Source: an uncultured Lachnospiraceae bacterium (GTDB taxonomy: Bacteria; Bacillota_A; Clostridia; Lachnospirales; Lachnospiraceae). Taken from it: DNA of 6,540 bases. Below are positions 1 through 5,853 of the stretch, piece after piece. How positions within the stretch are numbered: position 1 is the stretch's first letter; every line of letters begins with the position of its first letter. The notes beneath the pieces are model-generated. The model was not told the DNA's origin. It made no database searches and saw only the letters and a list, made by a program, of their open reading frames with translations. The stretch lies in contig CAJUQU010000239.1 in NCBI GenBank assembly GCA_910588595.1, positions 1 through 6,540 of the forward strand, in the 5' to 3' direction. The position numbers were made by a program, and so were the translations under genes.

Positions 1-56
1 ATATTAATATTTAACCTGTTTGAAAGTACTTCTTGTTATAGGTGTATCACAATTTA

Positions 57-90
57 TGTCAGATATTACCCCTTTTATACATATCAGACA
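57..90. other. Imperfect inverted repeat in AT-rich intergenic DNA
   Basis: Positions 57-66 (TGTCAGATAT) and 81-90 (ATATCAGACA) form a 10-bp dyad with one central A/A mismatch and a 14-base spacer that contains a C4T4 run. It lies downstream of the serA terminator. Its role is unknown: it could be an operator or leader hairpin for a gene to the left of the window, or chance symmetry in AT-rich DNA. No convincing paired -35/-10 boxes were found next to it on either strand. Confidence 0.25.
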
Positions 91-126
91 AAGAACAACG
101 TTACTGACCGGTAAAAATCCAATCAA

Positions 127-203
127 GTAAGGGAATGACCTTCTTCCCTACTCGCGCGCCGGGCACCCGTCAGCTTTTGCTGATATTCTTCCTCTGGGCG
201 CCC
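127..203 (-). other. GC-rich structured intergenic element (candidate RNA or palindromic repeat)
   Basis: Three helices can be drawn here. Read on the minus strand, 203-196 (GGGCGCCC) pairs with 168-161 (GGGTGCCC). It encloses a 12-base AG-rich internal-loop strand and a hairpin at 183-170 (TCAGC, loop AAAA, GCTGA). A second hairpin follows at 151-127: eight pairs with one bulged base and an 8-base loop. The long helix has a G-U wobble if transcribed from the minus strand but an A-C mismatch if transcribed from the plus strand, which mildly favours the minus strand. The GC-rich block 151-170 stands out from the AT-rich flanks, and 156-160 could alternatively pair with 197-201, competing with the main helix. 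The element lies beyond the serA terminator, so it is probably not part of the main serA transcript. I do not recognise an Rfam family. Candidates are a small RNA, a leader for the next gene, or a copy of a dispersed palindromic repeat. Confidence 0.4.
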
Positions 204-210
204 ATGTGCA

Positions 211-247
211 TAAAAATAGAACAGCATTCCGTCAGAACACTGTTCTA
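211..247 (-). terminator. Intrinsic terminator of the serC-serA transcript
   Basis: On the minus strand, TAGAACAG (247-240) pairs perfectly with CTGTTCTA (224-217). The intervening 15 bases can extend the helix inwards through two G-U pairs and then UUC/GAA, leaving a small loop. The 3' arm is followed directly by TTTTT (216-212). A stable hairpin, a U-tract and a location about 21 bases after the serA stop codon make this a textbook Rho-independent terminator. Confidence 0.88.
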
Positions 248-268
248 CACAACAATTGTCTTTTACTA

Positions 269-1432
269 TTATTTCACAACTCTTACACGGAACACCCCAT
301 CAATGCCCCGCAGCTGCTCAATAATCTTGTCGTCAGCAGATTTCTCAATATCCATCAGCGTGTAAGCGTACTCACCCCTTGACTTATTCGTCATGTCACT
401 GATATTAATACCTGCTGCACCAAAGGCTGCAGTAAACTGTGTGATCATGTTGGCAATATTTTTGTGGAGGATCGCTACCCTGCCGACATTGCTGCATACC
501 CCCATATCACATGCAGGATAGTTCACACTGTTTCTGATATTGCCATTTTCAAGATAATCTTTAAGCTCATCTACCGCCATAACCGCACAGTTATCTTCAG
601 ATTCCTCTGTGGAAGCGCCAAGATGTGGTATCACGATACAGTTTTTCTGACCCGCTGTCGTCGGATTCGGGAAGTCCGATACATATTTTCTGACTTTTCC
701 AGACTCAAGTGCTGCAACCATGTCTTTTTCATTTACAAGAAGGTCTCTTGCAAAGTTCAACACAACTACACCCTGCTTCATCTTTGCAATGGCAGCAGCA
801 TTGAGCTTTCCCTTTGTAGCATCCATAAGAGGTACATGGATCGTCACAAAATCACATTCCGCATAAATATCATCGACATTGATGACATGTTTAACCTCGC
901 GTGAAAGTTTTAATGCCGCATCAACTGACAGATACGGATCATATCCATAGACGTCCATTCCCAGCGCTACAGCTGCATTTGCCACCTTGATCCCAATCGC
1001 GCCAAGCCCAATGATACCAAGTTTTTTACCCTGTATCTCCGTACCTGCAAAGTTCTTCTTCTCCTTCTCAGCATCCTTGGCGATCGTCTCCACACCTGCG
1101 TTGGCTTTCACCCAGTCAATGCCTCCGATCACATCTCTTGACGCCAGAAGCATCCCTGCGATCACAAGCTCCTTGACACCGTTTGCATTTGCCCCCGGTG
1201 TATTGAATACAACGATTCCCTTCTCTGCACACTTGTCAAGTGGGATATTGTTCACGCCAGCCCCGGCTCTCGCAACTGCCAGAAGTGTCTCCGGAAGTTC
1301 CATCTCATGCATGGACGCACTTCTGACCAGCACTCCCTCTGCCTTGGCAATGTCATCTGTTGTCTGGTAGTTCTCTGTAAATCTCGATAAACCTATATCG
1401 GAGATAGGATTAAGACATTTGTACTGATACAT
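269..1432 (-). CDS. serA: D-3-phosphoglycerate dehydrogenase (ACT-domain type)
   Basis: This 387-residue protein catalyses NAD-dependent oxidation of 3-phosphoglycerate to 3-phosphohydroxypyruvate, the first step of serine synthesis, in the cytosol. It has a 2-hydroxyacid dehydrogenase fold with the NAD-binding motif GLGAIG at 142-147 and Asp165 (YDPY) placed to bind the adenine ribose. The expected catalytic Arg229 (FARD) and His270 (PHLGAST) are present. A C-terminal ACT domain covers about 317-387. His323, Asn325 and Asn343 align by spacing with the serine-binding residues of E. coli SerA, so feedback inhibition by serine is plausible, although the nearby conserved Gly is Asn here. There is no intervening ASB domain, which fits the shorter SerA class. 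Oddly, the segment DFPNP at 253-257 replaces the usual DVFPxEP and lacks the catalytic Glu. The start is set by a TAATG overlap with serC and a strong ribosome binding site. The neighbouring serC makes a different 2-hydroxyacid dehydrogenase unlikely. Confidence 0.93.
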   Translation of the reverse strand: MYQYKCLNPISDIGLSRFTENYQTTDDIAKAEGVLVRSASMHEMELPETLLAVARAGAGVNNIPLDKCAEKGIVVFNTPGANANGVKELVIAGMLLASRDVIGGIDWVKANAGVETIAKDAEKEKKNFAGTEIQGKKLGIIGLGAIGIKVANAAVALGMDVYGYDPYLSVDAALKLSREVKHVINVDDIYAECDFVTIHVPLMDATKGKLNAAAIAKMKQGVVVLNFARDLLVNEKDMVAALESGKVRKYVSDFPNPTTAGQKNCIVIPHLGASTEESEDNCAVMAVDELKDYLENGNIRNSVNYPACDMGVCSNVGRVAILHKNIANMITQFTAAFGAAGINISDMTNKSRGEYAYTLMDIEKSADDKIIEQLRGIDGVFRVRVVK

Positions 1433-2514
1433 TATAAGTTTGCCTCCTCAAATTTCTTCATAAAATCTACAAGCTTTTCCACGCCTTCGATCGGCATAGC
1501 GTTGTAGATACTCGCACGCATACCGCCTACTGACCGGTGTCCTTTCAGATTCTCAAATCCTGCTTCCTTTGCCTCTTTGACAAATTTTGCGTCCAGATCT
1601 TCGCTGCCTGTCACAAAAGGCACATTCATCAGAGAGCGGTCCTCCGCTCTTACTGTTCCCTTGAAGAGCTTGCTCCCATCGAGGAAATCATACAGGATCT
1701 TCGCTTTCTTCTCATTGTACTCCTTCATCTTCTCAAGCCCGCCCATCTTCTTGAGCCACTTGAACACTTTGCCGCAGATATAGATACCGTACGCAGGCGG
1801 TGTATTGTACAGGGAATCATTGTCCGCATGTGTCTTGTACTTCAGCATGGTCGGTGTTCCCGGAAGTACATCGTCCGTGATCAGGTCTTCTCTGATGATC
1901 ACAATGACAACACCTGCTGGTCCGATATTTTTCTGTACACCGCCGTAGATCACGCCATACTTTGTGACATCTACAGGCTCCGACAGGAAACATGAGGATA
2001 CATCCGCCACAAGTGTCTTTCCCTTTGTGTTTGGCAGAGCCTTGAACTTTGTACCATATATGGTATTGTTCTCACAGATATACACGTAGTCAGCATCCTC
2101 AGAAATCGGCAGATCTGAGCAGTCTGGTATGTAAGAGAATGTCTGATCCTCACTGGACGCGATCTTATTTGCCTTGCCGTACAGACATGCCTCCTGATAT
2201 GCTTTCTTAGCCCACTGCCCTGTAACGATATAGTCGGCAACGCCATTTCTCATCAGATTCATAGGGATCATGGCAAACTGCTGGCTTGCTCCACCCTGCA
2301 AAAACAGAACCTTGTAATTGTCAGGAATATTCATCAGATCCCTCAGATCTGCCTCTGCTTCCTTGATGATCGTATCATAAGCTTTGGAGCGATGACTCAT
2401 CTCCATGACTGACATGCCAGTTCCTCTATAATCTAACATCTCATCTGCAGCTTCTTTAAGGACTTCTTCAGGTAAAACTGCGGGACCTGCTGAAAAGTTG
2501 TACACTCTGGACAT
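1432..2514 (-). CDS. serC: Phosphoserine aminotransferase
   Basis: This 360-residue PLP enzyme transfers the amino group of glutamate to 3-phosphohydroxypyruvate, giving O-phosphoserine, the second step of serine synthesis. It belongs to fold type I (class V aminotransferases), and its length matches the family. The N-terminus YNFSAGPAVLP is the family hallmark. HRS at 41-43, GGAS at 74-77 and Trp101 correspond to substrate and cofactor contacts. Asp171 (DVSS) should bind the pyridine nitrogen, and Lys195 (GGVQKNIGPAG) should form the Schiff base. The C-terminal GHRSVGGMRASIYNA at 325-339 holds conserved phosphate-binding arginines. The ATG follows a strong ribosome binding site. The stop codon TAA shares its last base with the serA ATG, so serC and serA form a tight two-gene unit. 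SerC can also act in pyridoxal phosphate synthesis in some bacteria, but serA next door favours the serine role. All key residues are intact. Confidence 0.96.
   Translation of the reverse strand: MSRVYNFSAGPAVLPEEVLKEAADEMLDYRGTGMSVMEMSHRSKAYDTIIKEAEADLRDLMNIPDNYKVLFLQGGASQQFAMIPMNLMRNGVADYIVTGQWAKKAYQEACLYGKANKIASSEDQTFSYIPDCSDLPISEDADYVYICENNTIYGTKFKALPNTKGKTLVADVSSCFLSEPVDVTKYGVIYGGVQKNIGPAGVVIVIIREDLITDDVLPGTPTMLKYKTHADNDSLYNTPPAYGIYICGKVFKWLKKMGGLEKMKEYNEKKAKILYDFLDGSKLFKGTVRAEDRSLMNVPFVTGSEDLDAKFVKEAKEAGFENLKGHRSVGGMRASIYNAMPIEGVEKLVDFMKKFEEANL
1443..1449 (-). promoter_or_regulatory. Ribosome binding site of serA inside the serC 3' end
   Basis: On the minus strand GAGGAGG lies 10 bases before the serA ATG and within the last codons of serC. 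Together with the one-base TAATG overlap, this supports 1432 as the serA start and suggests coupled translation of the two genes. Confidence 0.85.
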
Positions 2515-2520
2515 TTTTAC

Positions 2521-2526
2521 TCCTCC
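2521..2526 (-). promoter_or_regulatory. Ribosome binding site of serC
   Basis: On the minus strand GGAGGA stands six bases before the serC ATG at 2514, an ideal sequence and distance. It fixes the serC start and shows that serC translation does not depend on the upstream gene. Confidence 0.87.
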
Positions 2527-2568
2527 TGATTTTCTTTTTGAAGTGATTACACAATAGATTTATATAAA

Positions 2569-2594
2569 CAACATTAATTAATGCTGATTTTTTT
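2569..2594. other. AT-rich dyad between the transpeptidase gene and serC
   Basis: CATTAATTAATG at 2572-2583 is a perfect 12-base palindrome. It extends to 2569-2586 as a 7-pair stem around AATT, with one G-U pair on the minus strand (A-C mismatch on the plus strand). Seven T follow on the plus strand (2588-2594). On the minus strand the stem is followed only by TTTATAT, so as a terminator of the transpeptidase transcript it would be weak and may leak into serC. It could instead be an operator. I found no serC promoter with acceptable -35 and -10 boxes and spacing in the spacer 2527-2620. Confidence 0.3.
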
Positions 2595-2620
2595 ATTTCT
2601 GTTATTTTGATCTGTGCATT

Positions 2621-4114
2621 TCAATAAAACATGATGACCGGTGTCCCCAGTTCAACCATATCGTACAATTCCGTCATGATCTCGATCGGTGTGTTGATAC
2701 AGCCGTGAGAACCGTTTGTCTTGTAGATCTCCTCTCCAAATTCCTTGCGCCATGTGGCATCGTGGATACCAATATGGCCATCCACTGCCATCCAGTATTT
2801 TACAGGAGTAGCGTAATCGGCACCCCGAAGCACCCTGTTTTTTTGTTTGAAGTAAACAAAACAGACCTTGGCAGGTGTTCCCCACCTTCGCGATGTGTTT
2901 CCAGTGACAACCGGTGTGTCGATCATAAGTTCTCCATCTACATAATAATACATATGCTGGACGCCCATGTCCACTTCTATATAAGTATCCCCAATATCAT
3001 CCGAACCTTTTTCCCAAGCTTCGGAAGTGTACTGAGGGATTCGTGTACCACTCGCCTTCTCACGGAACGCATGTAACAGAAACTCATATTCTGCCTTCTC
3101 ATCTAGCTCATTGCCATACCCGCCGCCGGCTACTGTCACAATATCACCTCTGGTCGCCTGAAATCTGCGCTCTATTCCAACTGTATTATAAGTCGCAGAC
3201 AAATATGCCACATACTCTGCGATCATCGTCTCATCAAGCACTGGAATATTGTTTGCATCAAACACGATATTTCCTTCCTCATCCAGCAAGATCCAGTCTG
3301 CGACGACATTCGCATCAATCACTTCCCTGCGATCACCAAACTGATAAGTCATATGAAAACTCTGAAATTCACGGATACCTTCCCACTTTGCCAGTGTTTC
3401 CTTCATCTCATCTGTGTATGGGATATTTTGATAACAGATCTCTTTGTCTGCTCCCGTCGACAAGTCGATCAAAGTGGTCTGAAACGGTTTTCCGTTCATG
3501 TTTGTCAAATGATCAACAATCTTTTCACCTAGCAAGTTCACTGCATTTTCCCTGGAAAATAAATCCCTTGTTTCATCGACCAAAATATATCCTGCCGTGG
3601 CACTCCTCACAATGGAGACCGTACTCTCATCACGGTGCAACAGATCATCGTTGAGCCACTCTGTATCCTCCAGTCTTGCAGTCATGACAGCCATATCACA
3701 GTTATACGTGGGATAAACTGTATTATTGCGGCAGAGGGGGATGATGGGCGGTCCCCACTTCAACTCGTAATCCAACCAATCGTCCAGCCATTGAAACGGT
3801 CGGATCTTGCACGCTTCCATACATTTGGCAACAGCTGGCTGATAGGAAACCGTGATCCCATACTCATCAAGCGGTATTTCATGTACTTCACCGTCCAGCA
3901 TGCGCACCGCAATTCTGTCGCTGTGCAGATCATAAGAATCATTTAGAATTTCTGTGACATCTTCGACAGTCATACCAGTGCAATAGACTCCATTGATCGT
4001 CACCAGGATAGGAAAAACATGTTGATAATATTGATCCAGTGCGATGACAGCACCAATGCCAAGCACTGCCAGCACACCGATCACACGCAGCAGGCCAATA
4101 AAAAATTTTCTCAT
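2621..4114 (-). CDS. Membrane-anchored L,D-transpeptidase (YkuD family)
   Basis: This 497-residue protein probably makes or modifies 3-3 peptidoglycan cross-links outside the membrane. Basic residues at the N-terminus followed by a hydrophobic stretch at about 4-26 form a signal anchor, with the rest facing the wall. Residues about 45-345 look like the putative peptidoglycan-binding region (PG_binding_4 type, possibly two copies) common in clostridial enzymes of this class. The C-terminal YkuD domain spans about 376-497 and has the signature SHGCIN at 469-474 with nucleophile Cys472 and His470. His451 (GIHD) lies upstream at the usual position. The gene begins one base after the ilvB stop. 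An in-frame stop at 4132-4130 with no start codon in between makes 4114 the most upstream start possible. The nearest GGAGG is 21 bases away, too far, so translation is probably coupled to ilvB. The family call is firm; the exact substrate is not visible. Confidence 0.9.
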   Translation of the reverse strand: MRKFFIGLLRVIGVLAVLGIGAVIALDQYYQHVFPILVTINGVYCTGMTVEDVTEILNDSYDLHSDRIAVRMLDGEVHEIPLDEYGITVSYQPAVAKCMEACKIRPFQWLDDWLDYELKWGPPIIPLCRNNTVYPTYNCDMAVMTARLEDTEWLNDDLLHRDESTVSIVRSATAGYILVDETRDLFSRENAVNLLGEKIVDHLTNMNGKPFQTTLIDLSTGADKEICYQNIPYTDEMKETLAKWEGIREFQSFHMTYQFGDRREVIDANVVADWILLDEEGNIVFDANNIPVLDETMIAEYVAYLSATYNTVGIERRFQATRGDIVTVAGGGYGNELDEKAEYEFLLHAFREKASGTRIPQYTSEAWEKGSDDIGDTYIEVDMGVQHMYYYVDGELMIDTPVVTGNTSRRWGTPAKVCFVYFKQKNRVLRGADYATPVKYWMAVDGHIGIHDATWRKEFGEEIYKTNGSHGCINTPIEIMTELYDMVELGTPVIMFY

Positions 4115-4115
4115 A

Positions 4116-5795
4116 TCACTGCCGCTGTTTCAGATCCTCCGCATCAAATGCCTCACTGATCGCTGCACCTGCCGGAACCATCGGAAATACTTTGTCATCC
4201 TCCTCAATGATGCACTCGATCACAACAGGTTTTTGAAGCGAGATAGCCTTCTCGATCGCTGGTCCTACTTCCTCGCGCTTTGTGACACGCATCGCCTCAC
4301 AGCCAAGACCCTCAGAAACTTTTACAAAATCGACCTTATCGGTCAATACTGTCTGCGAATATCTCTTTTCATAGAAAAGCGTCTGCCACTGTCTGACCAT
4401 GCCCAGCACATGGTTATTGATCACAATCTGTATGATCGGAATATTGTAGCGGCTTGCAGTTGCGAGCTCATTCATATTCATGCGAAAACATCCATCACCG
4501 GCAATGTTCACGCAGATTTTGTCAGGCATACCTGCTTTTGCACCAATGCAGGCACCAAGCCCATATCCCATCGTGCCAAGCCCGCCGGAAGAAAGGAATG
4601 TCCGGGGTTCTGTATACTGATAATACTGTGCCGCCCACATCTGATGCTGTCCGACATCTGTAGATACGATCGCCTTCCCCTCTGTCACCCGGTCAAGTTC
4701 CTCGATAATATACGGACAGGTCAGTTTGTCAGATTCATATTTCAATGGATACGCTTCCTTGAACGCTTTGATCTGTGCGATCCACTCGTCATGCTCCTGC
4801 TGTTCCAGCTTACTGTTGATCTCCTTTAGGACAGTCTTCAGATCCCCTATGATCGATGCGTCTGTCTTGATATTCTTGTTGATCTCTGCCGCGTCGATAT
4901 CAATTTGCAGGATCTTTGCATTTTCTGCAAATTTTTTAGGATTCCCGACAACCCGGTCTGAGAATCTCGCACCCAGTGCGATCAGCAGATCACACTGACT
5001 GACACCGTAATTGGATGTCTTCGTGCCATGCATGCCGATCATGCCTGTATAAAATATGCTTTTGCCATCAAAAGCACCTTTTGCCATGAGCGTATCACAT
5101 ACCGGCGCCTGTATTTTATTGGCAAATTCCTTGACTTCCCTTGAAGCGTTTGAAATGATCGCACCTCCGCCAAGATAAATATATGGTTTTTTAGCGTTCT
5201 TGATCATATCAAGGGCAGTGTCAATATCTTTTTCCGTGTATGAGTTGGTGATAACCGGAGGCTCCGGCTTCATAGGAACAAACTCACACTTGTTTGCCGT
5301 AGCGTCCTTTGTGATATCGACCAGCACCGGTCCAGGTCTCCCCGATCTTGCAATCTTAAATGCTTTTCTGATCGTATCTGCAAGTTTCGTTACATCCTTC
5401 ACGATAAATCCATGTTTTGTGATCGGCATAGTCACACCTGCAATGTCAACCTCCTGAAAGGAGTCTTTACCCAGCAGGGGCAGTGTAACATTTGCTGTGA
5501 TCGCGACCATCGGCACAGAATCCATGTACGCTGTAGCGATACCTGTAACCAGATTGGTCGCTCCCGGACCGCTTGTCGCCAGACAGACACCGACTTTACC
5601 TGTCGCGCGCGCATAACCGTCCGCAGCGTGGGATGCACCCTGCTCATGAGATGTAAGGATATGTCTGATCTCATCGCTGTGCTTGTATAATTCGTCGTAG
5701 ATATTTAATATAGAGCCGCCGGGATAGCCAAACACCGTGTCGACACCCTGCTCTTTCAGACATTCAATAACAATTTGTGAACCTGTCAACTGCAT
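4116..5795 (-). CDS. ilvB: Acetolactate synthase, large (catalytic) subunit
   Basis: This 559-residue thiamine diphosphate (ThDP) enzyme condenses two pyruvates to acetolactate, or pyruvate and 2-oxobutyrate to acetohydroxybutyrate, the first shared step of valine, leucine and isoleucine synthesis. The three domains are an N-terminal ThDP-binding domain (about 1-170), a central domain (about 190-325) and a C-terminal ThDP domain (about 370-535). Glu51 (HEQGASHAADGYAR) is the cofactor-activating glutamate. GDG at 433-435 through NN at 460-461 is the ThDP/magnesium motif. RFSDR at 277-281 matches the RFxDR motif of FAD-containing anabolic synthases and argues against the catabolic AlsS type. 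Trp470 (MVRQWQ), at the known herbicide site, is conserved. The ATG has a good ribosome binding site. ilvD lies 58 bases upstream. No regulatory subunit gene (ilvN) follows; the next gene is the transpeptidase. Confidence 0.95.
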   Translation of the reverse strand: MQLTGSQIVIECLKEQGVDTVFGYPGGSILNIYDELYKHSDEIRHILTSHEQGASHAADGYARATGKVGVCLATSGPGATNLVTGIATAYMDSVPMVAITANVTLPLLGKDSFQEVDIAGVTMPITKHGFIVKDVTKLADTIRKAFKIARSGRPGPVLVDITKDATANKCEFVPMKPEPPVITNSYTEKDIDTALDMIKNAKKPYIYLGGGAIISNASREVKEFANKIQAPVCDTLMAKGAFDGKSIFYTGMIGMHGTKTSNYGVSQCDLLIALGARFSDRVVGNPKKFAENAKILQIDIDAAEINKNIKTDASIIGDLKTVLKEINSKLEQQEHDEWIAQIKAFKEAYPLKYESDKLTCPYIIEELDRVTEGKAIVSTDVGQHQMWAAQYYQYTEPRTFLSSGGLGTMGYGLGACIGAKAGMPDKICVNIAGDGCFRMNMNELATASRYNIPIIQIVINNHVLGMVRQWQTLFYEKRYSQTVLTDKVDFVKVSEGLGCEAMRVTKREEVGPAIEKAISLQKPVVIECIIEEDDKVFPMVPAGAAISEAFDAEDLKQRQ

Positions 5796-5803
5796 CTTAA
5801 AAA

Positions 5804-5810
5804 TCTCCTT
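5804..5810 (-). promoter_or_regulatory. Ribosome binding site of ilvB
   Basis: AAGGAGA on the minus strand sits eight bases before the ilvB ATG at 5795. It supports that start. The short ilvD-ilvB spacer (5796-5853) shows no strong hairpin, so the two genes are probably co-transcribed. Confidence 0.82.
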
Positions 5811-5853
5811 TGGTCATAGTATTGTTATAGATCATTAATGTAATCTAATCTTC

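Noticed and set aside
1..10. Perfect palindrome ATATTAATAT
   Set aside because: It is short, purely AT and at the window edge, so it is likely chance.
135..365. Plus-strand open frame of 76 codons over the structured element
   Set aside because: It runs through the GC-rich hairpins, the serA terminator and the serA 3' end, and it has no ribosome binding site. The hydrophobic stretch is explained by the base composition of the hairpins.
464..904. Plus-strand open frame of 146 codons
   Set aside because: It is antisense to the intact serA gene and has no domain features.
2540..2572. Possible serC promoter (TTGTTT with TGTAAT or TATAAA on the minus strand)
   Set aside because: The spacings between candidate boxes are wrong (about 14 bases or fewer for the best pair), and such boxes are expected by chance in AT-rich DNA.
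3043..3654. Plus-strand open frame of 203 codons
   Set aside because: It lies fully antisense to the transpeptidase gene. Its Ser/His/Pro-rich low-complexity translation is typical of a shadow frame.
4044..4829. Plus-strand open frame of 261 codons
   Set aside because: It is antisense to the well-supported ilvB and transpeptidase genes, its translation is rich in Cys, His and Arg without recognisable motifs, and it has no convincing ribosome binding site.
5796..5853. Possible T-box or attenuator between ilvD and ilvB
   Set aside because: The spacer is only 58 bases, with just a weak 5-bp stem and no T-box or terminator hairpin.
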